Shown here piece after piece: positions 33,115-43,411 of a stretch of DNA of 64,000 nt (its first letter is position 1; the number at the start of each line of letters is the position of its first letter). The notes under the pieces are model-generated. The model was not told where the DNA came from. It saw only the letters and a program-made list of their open reading frames with translations, and made no database searches. The position numbers and the translations under genes were made by a program. The stretch is from Nereocystis luetkeana (taxonomy: Eukaryota; Sar; Phaeophyceae; Laminariales; Laminariaceae): assembly GCA_031213475.1 (NCBI GenBank), contig JARUPZ010000026.1, forward strand, positions 7,378,200 through 7,442,199, read 5' to 3'.

Positions 33115-35785
33115 CACGTCGTGCCCTGTGATGTACCACTCTCATCGGAAACGTACGAACCACCGCGCGAGATGGATTGGACCTGGGGGGTGTCATTTTT
33201 GTGCCCGGGATGTTGGAGTTCCGCATGTACGGCAATATTTGATCATGAACATATGGAGCCTCACCAGCCCTGGGTGCGGAACACATCGACCATGAGCCCC
33301 AGCCGAACAGCCTATACTACATCCGCCGTTGGGGTTGGATTTTTCGAATCTTGCGGGGCGTTATCAACCCGGAAGATGTCTGGTTTCGTCCCCGGGTTGT
33401 TGGAGTAGTAGATGTACGGAAATATTCCAGATCTGTGCATGGGGCCGTGTCGTCCCCGAGATGGGCAATTCTCACCGCGCACTTGCCCCATGAGCCCCAG
33501 CCAAGTCACCATTCCGCCAGTGGGGTCGGAGTTTTCACACCTTGCGGGGCGGTATCGACCCCCGGAGGATACCGTTTTCGTTCCTGGGTTGTTGCAGTTT
33601 TGAATGTATGGCAGTATTTTGGGTCAGGGGGTTTTGGATCCCATCATCCCGGGTTGCGGCCACACCTCGTCGTTCCTCTAAGGGGCAATTCTGGCCACGA
33701 GCTGGCCCCACAAGCCCCAGCCAAGTCACTAATCAGCCGATGGGGTTGGAGTTTTCACACCTTGCGGGGCGGTATATACCTGGGGGGTGTCCGTTTTCGT
33801 CCCGGTGTTGTCGTAGTTTTGAATGTATGGCAGAGTTTGGGATCTGGGGGTGGGAACTTATCGTCCCCAGGTGCGGCGGGACCTTGACGTTAGCCGGGGG
33901 GAAACCTTCGCCTTTCTCGTGCTAAAAGAGCCCCAACAAAGCGTAAACCAAGCCAGTAGGGTTGGAGTTTCCGCACCTTGCGAGGCGGTATCGAATCGGG
34001 TGCTGTCTGTTTTCGTCTCTCGATTGGTGGAGTTGTTCATGTGCGAAACATTTTCTGACCCGTGGGTGGGACCTTATCGCCCTCGGGTGCAGCGAAACCT
34101 CACACGGTTGTCCCAACGGGAACCTCTCGGCGCGCGCTGATCTCATGGGCCCCAGGCAAGTTATTAATCACCCAATGGGGTCGGAGCTTTCAAACCTTGC
34201 GGGGCTTTCACACCTTGGGGTATGGTATCGACACGAGGGACGTCCGTTTTCGTTCCCGTTTTGTCGAAGTTTCGAATGTATGGCAGTACTCTGAATCTGG
34301 AGATGGAACCTTATCATCCCAGGGTGCACCCCTCGCCGTTCCTTCAAGGGGGAACTCTCGCCGCGCTCTGGCTCCACGAGCCGCGGCCAACCGCGAAGTA
34401 CCCAGTGAGGGTGGGGTTTCCACACTTGCGGGGCGGTATCGACCTGGGGAATGTCTGTTTTCGTCCCCGGGTTGTTGGATTTATAGATTAATTGAAGAAT
34501 CCCTTATTCAGATATGGGATCTTATCGTCCCCTGGCGCGGCGAGACCTCGAGGTTGTGCCGGGGGAAACCTCTTGGGGTTGTGCTGGTTCCATGGGTCCC
34601 AAGGCTTCGTAAAAAGCACCAGTGGGGATGGGTTTTCCACGCCTGGCGGGGAAGAATCGACTTGGGGGGTCCCCGCTTTCGTCCCTGGATTGTTGGAGGT
34701 GTACCTGTACGAATATATTTCTAATTCGTGGATGGGACCTTAAGGTCCCCGGGTGCTGCAGCAAAACTTCGTTGTCTAGACGGACAACTCTCGTCGCGAA
34801 CTGGCCGCATAAGCCCCAGTCACGTCATTAATCAACCAGTGGGGTCAGAGTCTCTACACCTTGCAGGGCGGTATCGAACAGGGGGGTGTCCATTTTCGTC
34901 CCCTAGTCGGAGTTTTCAATGTATGGATGTATTTCGGATCCGGGGGTGGGACCCTATCATGCCAGGGTGCGGTGGCACCACATCGTTCCCCCGAGGGGCA
35001 ACAATCGCCGCGCGCTCGCTCTATGAGCCCCGGCCAACCATGAATCAACCAGTGAGGGTAGTGATCACACCTCGCGGGGCTATACCGACCGGGCTTGCCC
35101 GGACTCTGTGCCGGGCAAAAAATGTCGCCTTGTGCTGGCTGCATGAGCCCCAACTAATCGTAACCAAACGCCAGTGGGGTAGGGGTTTTCACACCTTGCG
35201 GGGCGGTATCGGATCGGGTGATGTCCGTTTTCGTCCCCGGATTGTTTGCGTTGTATACAATTTCTGATCGGCGGATGAGACTGTCTCGTTCCCGGATGCA
35301 GTGAGACCTCACCGTTGTCCAGACTCGTAACTCTCGCCGCGCGCTGGCCCCCGAAGCCCCAGCGAAGTCATCAATCAGCCAGTTTGGTCCAAGTTTTCTG
35401 ACCTTGCGGGGCGGGGGTTGTCCGGTTTTGTTCCCATGTTGTCGGAGTTTTAACTTTATGGAAGGATGTTGGATCCGGGGATGGGGCCCTATCATCTCAG
35501 CGTGCGGTGGCACCCCGCCGTTCCGCCTTGGGGCAACTCTTTCCTCGCGCTGGCTCCATGGGGCCCGGCCAATCTTAGAGCAGCGATTGAGGGTTGGGCT
35601 TCCACAACTTGCAAGGCGGTATCGACCGGTGGGATATCTGTTTTCGTCCCCAGGGTGCTGGATTGTGGATGTGTGGAAGAATTTCTGATTCGTGGATGGG
35701 GCCCTCCCTTTCGCCCCCGGGTGCGCCGAGACCTCGAGGTTGTGCCAGGAAAAGACTCTCGACTTGGCCTACACTTGTTTCGGGT
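33115..35785. repeat. Diverged tandem array, period about 216 bp, about 12 units
   Basis: Each unit has TTTTCACACCTTGCGGGGCG, a CGGTATCGACC-GGGG-TGTCCG block, TTTTCGTCCCCGGGTTGTTG, GAATGTATGGCAGTATTT, and GAGCCCCAGCCAAG. Unit starts fall near 33329, 33519, 33739, 33958, 34176, 34409, 34624, 34840, 35055, 35173, 35380 and 35590, with a weaker unit before. The unit at 35055 is shortened. Because the period is near a multiple of three, several frames stay open for 100-220 codons. I see no protein family in them and call the array non-coding. Confidence 0.9.
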
Positions 35786-36091
35786 GACCAAGTCTCCGAA
35801 TGGCATGGTACCATTCGACTCCTCCAACGCCAAGGTAATGTGATATTACTGTCTGACGTAGACTTGTTTGCCTTTTACCCCATCTTCTTTGCCACCTTGC
35901 CATCACAAGCTTGAGTGACACCCTTGTAGAGTCCCGAAAATACTACGCGCGTACGCCTCGTACGTGCCGGACCTCCACGTCCCCGTTCTTTGGAAAAATT
36001 GTTCATATATGTTTTTTCCGTGACCCGGGTTCCCCACGACCCCCGTGATTGCTCGAGGAGCACAACGTACCTCACCACCTTACAGCCTTAG
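35786..36091. other. Spacer after the 216-bp array
   Basis: Nothing recognised. Confidence 0.6.
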
Positions 36092-36180
36092 CCCCTTTAG
36101 AACCGCGGTCCCGTTTGGGGACAATACTACTTGAAATTTGACTGGTTTGTCCCCAGAACGGGACTGCGGTTCTAAAAGGG
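36092..36180. mobile_element. Family B MITE, copy 4
   Basis: Left arm CCCCTTTAGAACCGCGGTCC, right arm GGACTGCGGTTCTAAAAGGG with TTAA directly after (36181-36184) and TTAG before. 89 bp; arms nearly perfect. Confidence 0.9.
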
Positions 36181-36273
36181 TTAACACAACAATACCATGA
36201 AAGGGGGGCATGGTCAGGAAAACTCGGATGAACCACGACATCAACTCCGACAGGATAGCAACAGCTCCGATGT

Positions 36274-36720
36274 TCAACACATAGGAACACCTCGCCCAAC
36301 GAGCGCCGTTTCGACTACGCACCCGCACACTATCGTGTGTTCCTGATCTCTCCAATGGCCCTCAAACTGCACCTCTGACCTTGGATCTGTGTCGTTAGCG
36401 TAAAATGTCATGTCCTCCAGCGTCAGGCAGTACATGCGATGCACCGCCCCGTCATCGGCGGCACAACGTAGGTCCGATCGCGCCACCAAGAAGTAGCTCG
36501 ACTGACACACAGGCGCATAACTTTCTGCTTGGGGTCCCACGAGGGAATGGGGGATTCCTCAGAGGGAAGCATATTGAACGATAGTGGTAGGCTGACGCGG
36601 CGAGGCATTCCCGCCGTCACGTGGGCTCGTACAATACCTCTGAACGCACACTGGCCTTGCTCGATAGTGACGCTGTCCTTGAGGCAGGAGATTTACCAGT
36701 ACCGGTTCTCGTACATGAAA
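36274..36720 (-). pseudogene. Decayed coding stretch of unknown family
   Basis: Two neighbouring minus frames have strong coding character: one with VSLPLSFNMLPSEE and IPSWDPKQK, the other with SSYFLVARSDLRCAADDG and HRMYCLTLEDMTFYAND then EVQFEGHWRDQEH. They lie side by side in different frames and look like remains of one reading unit with a few breaks. I do not recognise the family. A spliced host gene, a transposon gene or an old viral insertion are all possible. Confidence 0.4.
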
Positions 36721-37806
36721 TCATTTGGCTTTGGCTAATAGCGTTTTGAAAAGCTACGCCCTCCACGCGGAATCAACTCCCGAGTTGATTTCAGGTTCCG
36801 CACATTTTCGTCAGGGACCACCTGAAACGCGGCCACACGTACCATTTCAGTTAGCAGCAGGACGGTTCTCCCCTGTCAGCAGATCTCCTCGACTCTGGGG
36901 CGTTGGGTCAGAGAGACCGACAGACAAAAACTGATCGACGGGTTCGGATTTTGTCGTTAGACATTCCAGATAAATCTAGGCAATATCTCTAAGCACGAAA
37001 AAGAGCAATCGAAAAAGGCGAGCGATAGCCCGAGAAGCTGACGGCCGTTAGGCAAAAGCACAGGAACGACGGAGAATACATCCCTGTACTCTGAGTCCTT
37101 CAAAATAAAGTACAGACATGCCTCAAGTACAAGTGTGAACGGCATAGTACTGAAGACGCTTGAAACACGAAGATATCGACGTCAATGCATGGCATCATGC
37201 AGGTCACCGACATAGCTTGTGCCTCAAGAAAACTAAATGCGTCAACGCCACTGATGTCCGGGGTCAGTTTGGCAACATCCGGCTGAGTAGAAAGCACTAC
37301 GGCGCACCTGATATATCAAAGGTGTCACTGAGAGCCTAGACGATCAGCATGGCGCAAAATACCATCTGGTTCCGTAAAAATGCGCTTGGCAACGGTCGAT
37401 GTGATCGTCAGCGGCCGTGAGAAAAAAAAGCATTTCGAATGTACGCTCTGCAACAACAATACCTGATACTGTATAAAAACCTGATACTGTATAATACAGA
37501 AGATAACAGCCTCTTCAAAAAAAAGGCTTCCGACACGACTTTACTCCCGGGCGAGTGTCCTGGTCCATACGCTACGTTATTCTACAAGAAAACAGGAGAC
37601 ATGCCGTCACCTATATCATTCCATACTCTTCCCCAGATCGCAGACACAGAGACGCCAAATTACCTTCACGAAAAGAGTAGGGTTTCCACTACCGCGTTCG
37701 AGGAGGCTGTAACTCCGTCTCCGGATAAACCTATTCTGTATTGTGTGTATTTCGATTTCCGTTGTAATTCTCGTTTCTTCTCTGTCGTGAGAGAGATTAT
37801 ACGTAC
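36721..37806. other. Stretch with no assignable gene
   Basis: Minus frames at 36957-37145 and 37100-37297 are short and hydrophobic and may belong to the same decayed unit. Near 37687-37740 a roughly 50-bp block resembles one at 26081-26130. Confidence 0.4.
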
Positions 37807-38007
37807 CTAGACCTGACACACGATCGCAGCCTCCTTGGAACTCGTACGTATCTCGTCGATACTTCCGCCGTTTTTCTCTCCCCACCGTTGTACAAGGCGG
37901 GTTCCAAACCTATTACCATCCAGGGTTGTTTCGAAAAAAGACGCCCTCGAATAGGAGAGCACCACATCGATGCAAAATGAAACATCACCTGCCAATGTTG
38001 CCGACAC
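37807..38007 (-). CDS. Short ORF of unknown function, possible C-terminal exon
   Basis: The frame reads LAGDVSFCIDVVLSYSRASF, then RLVQRWGEKNGG, then EIRTSSKEAAIVCQV and stop. Composition looks protein-like but there is no known motif and no clear start. Could be a terminal exon or chance. Confidence 0.25.
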   Translation of the reverse strand: MSATLAGDVSFCIDVVLSYSRASFFETTLDGNRFGTRLVQRWGEKNGGSIDEIRTSSKEAAIVCQV

Positions 38008-39071
38008 AACAAATCATTTCCTGTCCATGCCTTTTTCTTGCCCTTGCTATACTTCCCTCCCTACGATACCTACAATCAAAGCACGCGATACTCCAATTGA
38101 ACGTTGCGTTCTCAGCCGGGTAAACCCTGTGCGCGTCAGACCTCACCCCCCCTTTCATACAGCTGATACACGTTTGCCCCGACAAGGAGACCAAAGGGGG
38201 GGGGAGCGAGCTCCGGGAGCACAGGTAAGCATGACAAATTTTCGAACACAACAACGGACTCACCGCCTGCCTTAAATGGCCTCCTCGAGAAGCGAACCGT
38301 GCTTCTCGTCCACCGCCGTCCGCTTTCGACCTGCTTCTCATCAACCCGGGGTGCATCTATAATGCACCCCTGGCATGTGCTTCGACCGAGTGCTGTTGCC
38401 CGAAACAAAATACGCCACGTCACGCCACGCCATTGGGGTTGTGCAAGAAGTGCACTACCACCACGCATTCCGCGACGAAAACCTCGTTTGACGGTCCCAT
38501 GACAAAAAAAGTTAGAGATATACGCACCCGCGAGACCTTCCCCTCCAGACCCTCCTGACCCCCACCCCTTTGTCGCGGACAAAATATCTTTCTCTTCGGT
38601 CGCAACAAGGCGCTCAATAATATTTGTGAACGGAATCTCAACCGCCCCCATCACCATTCAAGCATGAACGACGGGGGTCTAACTCGATTTCCGACATCAC
38701 CAGGACACGAGAACCCCCCGGCTGTTGGCCGTTGTTGGAGCATCCACCCTGGATTCTTTGAGGAAACCCACCAAGGTAAATAACATTCAGGAAACGTACA
38801 TAGCACGGTAAACTCCCTTGGCTGAGAACACGTCAAACTGTCCAGACAACTTGCTAGCGACAGACTAGGCGGATAGAGTGCAACCAAGTATATCAGGAAC
38901 CGCGCGCAGAGCCAGGAAATTACGTACCGCAGACGTCAGTGCAAAGCCCGCATGCAATTGGCAGGGTCTACAGTAAGGGCGAAAGTCTGCTGCCGCACTC
39001 GAGCGCCTTCAGGGACGGACGATCTTCACCCACGACAACAATAGGCTTCGGGCTGTATACCTTTACAGCCT
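38008..39071. other. Unassigned stretch with one minus ORF
   Basis: A minus frame at 38136-38657 is open for 173 codons (it includes EIPFTNIIERLVATEEKD and a Gly/Ser-rich part). I cannot place it in a family and rate it as possibly chance. The rest shows nothing recognisable. Confidence 0.35.
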
Positions 39072-40202
39072 TCAAAACGAACACTCGGCTTTTACGTGGA
39101 AAGAGGGGCTCCCTACGGCAACGTATGGTGGGCTACGACTACTCCCGGCGCCGCCAACCCTTCCAATAGTGCAGACCAGCCCATTTCCAAGGGGGCCGTG
39201 ATCATGGCAGTGAGTTGGCTGCGCCCCCTCAAAACCCCACCGCGCTCGTTTTCCACAACCCACGGCCTGGCACCTCGATATATAGTTGATCACCGGGCTG
39301 CCCAATATATCACCCTTATGGCGGACGCATGCGGTGGCCGAACCGTCATTGAGTGCACCCCAACTTGTCTGCCTGAAGCAATTCTTGTGTAAGCAACGCT
39401 TCACCTTGACATCCACCATGCCGCTCGCTGCATGTTTGTTGCAGTACACGCCTGTCTTTCTCCCTAAAAAATTATAGTGCGGTTGCGTCGTGCAGGAGTC
39501 GCGTAGACACTCCGGCTTCTTACGGACGGTCACCATGCCCTCCACCGCATGCTGTTTGCAATACATCCCGGTCTGACTGCCTGCGATATTGTAGTTCGGT
39601 TGCTTCAGGCATGTCTCGTGTGCGCAGCGCACGCTGCGGACATTTACCATGCCGTGCTCGGCATGTTGCTTGCAGTACGCCGGCGTCTTGAAGCCGTCGA
39701 AATTAAAGTTGGGTCGCGTCATGCAGGAGTCATGAGAGCAACGCATTTTGTAGACGTTCATCATGCCGTCCTTTGCGTGCTTCTTGCAGTACATCGCTGT
39801 TTTGCCCTCGAAATTGAAGTTCGGTCGCTTCGCGCAGTCTTCACGTGAACAACGCATGCTACAGACGTCAACCATTCCGTCCAGAGCATGCGGTTTGCAG
39901 TACAACGCCTTCTTGTTACCTTTGACATTGAACACGGGTTGTTTCATGCAGGAGGCATGTCGGCAACGCCTGGTATAGACATTGATCATGCCCTCCTCAG
40001 CGTGGTCCTTGCACAACACCGGCGTCTTGCAACCCTCGACATTGTAGTTGGACGGCTTTGTGCAGGGATATCTCGAGCAGCGCTTCCGGAAAACGTCCAC
40101 CATACCCTCTTCAGCATGCTTCCTGCAATACACCGCTGGCTTGATACCTTCGACGTTAAACCTCGCATTCTTCTCGCAGTCAGCATGTGAGCAAGCCCCC
40201 AT
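39072..40202 (-). CDS. EsV-1-7 repeat protein (nine cysteine-rich motifs)
   Basis: 376 codons from the ATG at 40202 (MGACSHADCEK); an upstream TTG at 40250 is not a likely start. The protein is almost entirely repeats of about 38 residues with the pattern C-x4-C-x16-C-x2-H followed by about 12 residues. I count seven regular motifs (one with x15), then two diverged ones (near CLHKNCFRQTSWG and CQAVGCGKRARWG), then a Gly/Ser-rich tail. This pattern defines the EsV-1-7 family, which includes the Ectocarpus developmental regulator IMMEDIATE UPRIGHT (five repeats) and the EsV-1 viral gene it is named for. The spaced Cys/Cys/Cys/His set suggests metal binding, but the biochemical role is not known. 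No intron and no disruption seen. Host origin is more likely than a recent viral one because the family is large in brown algae, but a viral source cannot be excluded. Confidence 0.93.
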   Translation of the reverse strand: MGACSHADCEKNARFNVEGIKPAVYCRKHAEEGMVDVFRKRCSRYPCTKPSNYNVEGCKTPVLCKDHAEEGMINVYTRRCRHASCMKQPVFNVKGNKKALYCKPHALDGMVDVCSMRCSREDCAKRPNFNFEGKTAMYCKKHAKDGMMNVYKMRCSHDSCMTRPNFNFDGFKTPAYCKQHAEHGMVNVRSVRCAHETCLKQPNYNIAGSQTGMYCKQHAVEGMVTVRKKPECLRDSCTTQPHYNFLGRKTGVYCNKHAASGMVDVKVKRCLHKNCFRQTSWGALNDGSATACVRHKGDILGSPVINYISRCQAVGCGKRARWGFEGAQPTHCHDHGPLGNGLVCTIGRVGGAGSSRSPPYVAVGSPSFHVKAECSF

Positions 40203-40920
40203 TTCGCCCAAGATTACGCGCCCCGTCAAATTCCTGGGGCAGCACAGCAATGGCGTGGGACAGAGAGAGTATACTTTGGGCTGAACGCATGCTACGAGGG
40301 GTGCACCCGCAGCGTATGTGCACAGATCAAGCTAAAGGGAGAATGGTTTGGTTTCACCATGTCGCACCGTGCCCTGGTCAATCCGGGTGTACCAGGTGCT
40401 TCGTTGAGATTGACCGTACATGCCCTGCATACAAAATCAGACATGTGTGACCCGCACGTGGTCCGTGCAGGAGATGCGTTCTGCTAGCATTGGTGTAAAC
40501 CCATCTGCAAGGAACAAACCGAGACCGCTAAAAGATCCCGACGCAATCCAGCGCTCACTGCGCGTTGGCTAATTGGACGTAAAAAGCAAGCATTGGTTCA
40601 GCAAAACAATATATGTAATTTCACCCTATAAATAGATCAAAAACAGCAGGAGTTTATCGTGCAATCCCGTTTGTACAGACTGGACACGCGGCAAATCAGC
40701 GATTGTGTGCAGGGTGCTTCACATAAAACGCCCGAAACTGCGTCATCCACAAATGCGGCATACAATAGCTGCCTGATATATTAATGTTGAAGGGATACGA
40801 GGGCCTACGTGTGGTCACATGGGTGTCATGCCGGGGAGAGTGGATGGGAAATAAAAAAACCGTACTCTTATAGCAATTCAAACGATGACATGCGCGACTG
40901 GTTTATCCGTCGTCCCCGCT
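40203..40920. other. Intergenic region between divergent genes
   Basis: It lies between the EsV-1-7 start (minus) and the TATA box at 40921 (plus), so it may act as a shared upstream region. A minus-strand TATTTATAG occurs at about 40628-40636. A short minus ORF (40696-40881, 61 codons) has no family. Confidence 0.45.
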
Positions 40921-40928
40921 TATATAAG
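40921..40928 (+). promoter_or_regulatory. TATA box
   Basis: TATATAAG stands 60 bp before the ATG at 40988, a normal distance for a TATA-driven transcript with a short leader. Confidence 0.55.
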
Positions 40929-40987
40929 CCGGCAATCAACTCGTCGTTCGCATAGGCCAGTAGTTGGGCTCGACTTCGGGCGTCGAG

Positions 40988-41173
40988 ATGTCTTGTGCAG
41001 ATAAACAAAATATATCGCCCACGGCACACATAAATGAGCTATTTTCAAGCGAGTGCTCGTCTCTCTGCGAGCATGCGAGCGACGTGTTGCGCTGGTCAAA
41101 ACGTTATTGTGTGCTGGGGGTAGGTGGCGCGCGAAAGCCGCCCCAGATATGTTTTCATCATATCGACAGGTAG
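40988..41173 (+). CDS. Short ORF behind a TATA box, unknown function
   Basis: 61 codons from ATG: MSCADKQNISPTAHINELFS, then DVLRWSKRYCVLGVGGARK and a stop. Directly after it another plus frame has coding character (ASIDVDVELVDPAPAAQVKH, then GMVVNLIMNSKSFCGQPV, up to 41358). The two may be parts of one damaged or spliced gene. No family recognised. The TATA box and good start context raise confidence that something is transcribed. Confidence 0.4.
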   Translation: MSCADKQNISPTAHINELFSSECSSLCEHASDVLRWSKRYCVLGVGGARKPPQICFHHIDR

Positions 41174-41363
41174 TCCATGGACAGGCCTCTATAGATGTCG
41201 ATGTAGAACTAGTGGACCCTGCCCCCGCCGCACAAGTAAAACACGAGCCTGTTGTCAAAGGTATGGTCGTCAATCTCATTATGAATAGCAAGTCTTTTTG
41301 CGGCCAGCCCGTCACACACATGCTCGAGTTTGCACTCAGGAGTAGCCATGACAGATAGTTGCG

Positions 41364-41582
41364 CTAAAATACCGATACACAAGGTATGGGGTATCGCCTA
41401 TCAACCAACCATGCCAGCAACGTGTCCGCGGTGGCGAGTATCTTGTCGGCTTTAGCCACTCTTCCGTGATTTACATCGGAGTTGGCGAACACATCAGCTG
41501 TGTAAAGGCCTGGCGCCGGTAGAGGACACGAGGACGCGCGTCTGCATGAGTATCCAGCCAACTTACCAAATATGGGAGTCAT
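41364..41582 (-). CDS. Short ORF of unknown function
   Basis: 72 codons from ATG on the minus strand, reading YTADVFANSDVNHGRVAKAD then ILATADTLLAWLVDRRY. Protein-like composition, no family. A donor-like GGTAAGTT lies 16 bases into the frame, so it could be a first exon. Confidence 0.25.
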   Translation of the reverse strand: MTPIFGKLAGYSCRRASSCPLPAPGLYTADVFANSDVNHGRVAKADKILATADTLLAWLVDRRYPIPCVSVF

Positions 41583-43303
41583 CGATTGGATTTTGCTTCG
41601 ACTCTACGCGCAAGGGGTGACTGATATATGCCCTAGTCTCCCAAGTGAAAGGAGAAAAGTTTGAAACAATGCCGCGAACCCAAGCAAACCGCCACAAGAC
41701 GCATGAAAACACCAACGCCGACACGCGAAAAGGCAACCTCGGACTGTCCTGTAGAAAAAAACGTATAGGTGATGATGATACTGATGCGAGAGTCCCGACA
41801 CCGTCCCAGAACAACGCACGTCTAGCACGGGCGGAGGCATGATCGGACCGGGCTACGGTATAGTTTGCGCATTTGAATCATGGCACAGTTGGTTTGACGG
41901 CGCCCCTTAGCTGGGCGTCTACACAATAGCTTGAAATCCAACCAGAAACTTTTGTTTTCATGGCGAGCCAATAGGATAGTGGAGCTCTGGTGTTTAAATC
42001 TCCCCTCGATGTTGGTTGTTGCGTGGCGTGCTTCTCGAATGAGGATCCTTGGGGACAAATATTTTACACCTCTATCAGAGCACGGATCGTTAGGCGGTGT
42101 CTTGTAGCCCTCGACAGGGAGTTGTCAGGACTGCATACACCATATGCGAGGGCGTGTAGGTATTCGGCGGTGCATACGTGTCGTGACTCATATTATGATA
42201 AGGGTACGTACAGGGTTAGCGCCTGAATTCCCTTAGTCGTCTCATTTGAGAAGCGCCAGCAACCGATCTCGAATAAAGTATAAGCCGAACACGACGTACA
42301 ATCCCATGATCAGTATCTACCGAATATTGTTGAAATATTATACGATTTTACGAGTTTGGGTAGGTCCTCATTGGAGGAGCTCCTCAACTCATAAGAGATC
42401 GGCGCCTGTGCTGGAAAACGCATCCGCTACCATTGTAGGGGGGGGGAATCAAGGCCTCTAAGATATTTCACAGTATAGGTGAAAAAAAGAGCAGAGAATC
42501 GTTTAGGGATATTTCGCAAATCAACCAGTGAGGCGAAATGTCCTCATCAATAAACATAAGCTTTACAGCTCCGACTGAACCGCCTTCTGTGCTTGTGATG
42601 CTTCTCCAAGCGAGGTTCGAGTCTTAGTCTTGTGCTAGTGCTGGTGTAACTTGTGCTCGTTCAGAACAAGTGCGCTTGATAAATTGCCGACCGCACACCA
42701 CAATCGGGGCATTCCACGGCCACTTCTGCCACGAGTCTCGAGCGCTCGTCGCGTTGGCGGACCGTACCCACAGCCCAGCGGCGGACCAAACCAGTGGAGC
42801 TCATCTTCGGTAGCAACATCATCATCAGCAGCAACAGCAATAACTGTGCCCAGCGCCAAATAGCACCGATACCAGCAGCAGCGCACGCTGAGCGCTTGCT
42901 AACAGTGACAGCCCATGCCCAGCGGTAATCGGGCCCACGATTCTTGGTCAGATGAAGCAGTAAAAACGCATGCACACTCCAATCGCGTTGGACTCGCAGT
43001 GACTACCATCATGTCCCTGACTCACTGTAAGTAGTGTAGCGGATGAAGTTTCGAAGTCAAGATGTATACGCAGTTTCACCGGCGTTCGTGGTGCGAATTT
43101 AAAAAACAAAACACGACAGTAAGAGCCACCACAGCAGCGTTGGCAATCCGGTCAGAAGCGAGCGACAGCCAAGGCTAGGCAACGACCAACGACAGCAGCG
43201 CACGCCCGACGCTGAGACGGCCCGAATTGATGAACACACTGAAGCAGCAGCAGCAAGCGGGGCGGCTATTGCGCGAGTTCCGCGCAAGTTCAAACAAAAC
43301 AAC
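41583..43303. other. Gene-poor stretch
   Basis: Short CAG tracts near 42828 and 43243. Short ORFs on both strands have no family signature. Nothing else recognised. Confidence 0.5.
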
Positions 43304-43411
43304 TATTACGGGGGGCCATAGTTAACAGGACCAAATATTGTTAGTAAAAATGGTTAAACATATAGGTTTTTATGTATACCATAGGTCCTGTTAACTATGG
43401 TCCCCCGTAAT
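43304..43411. mobile_element. Family A MITE, copy 11 (well preserved)
   Basis: Ends TATTACGGGGGGCCATAGTT and AACTATGGTCCCCCGTAATA; the interior AAACATATAGGTTTTTATGT is the same as in the 10060 copy. TA flanks. Confidence 0.93.

Noticed and set aside
33351-34724. Long plus ORFs of 178 and 220 codons
   Set aside because: They lie in the 216-bp tandem array, whose period near a multiple of three keeps frames open, and other frames are open as well.
26081-37740. Matching blocks of about 50 bp at 26081-26130 and 37687-37740
   Set aside because: Similarity is short and patchy, too weak to define a repeat family from two copies.
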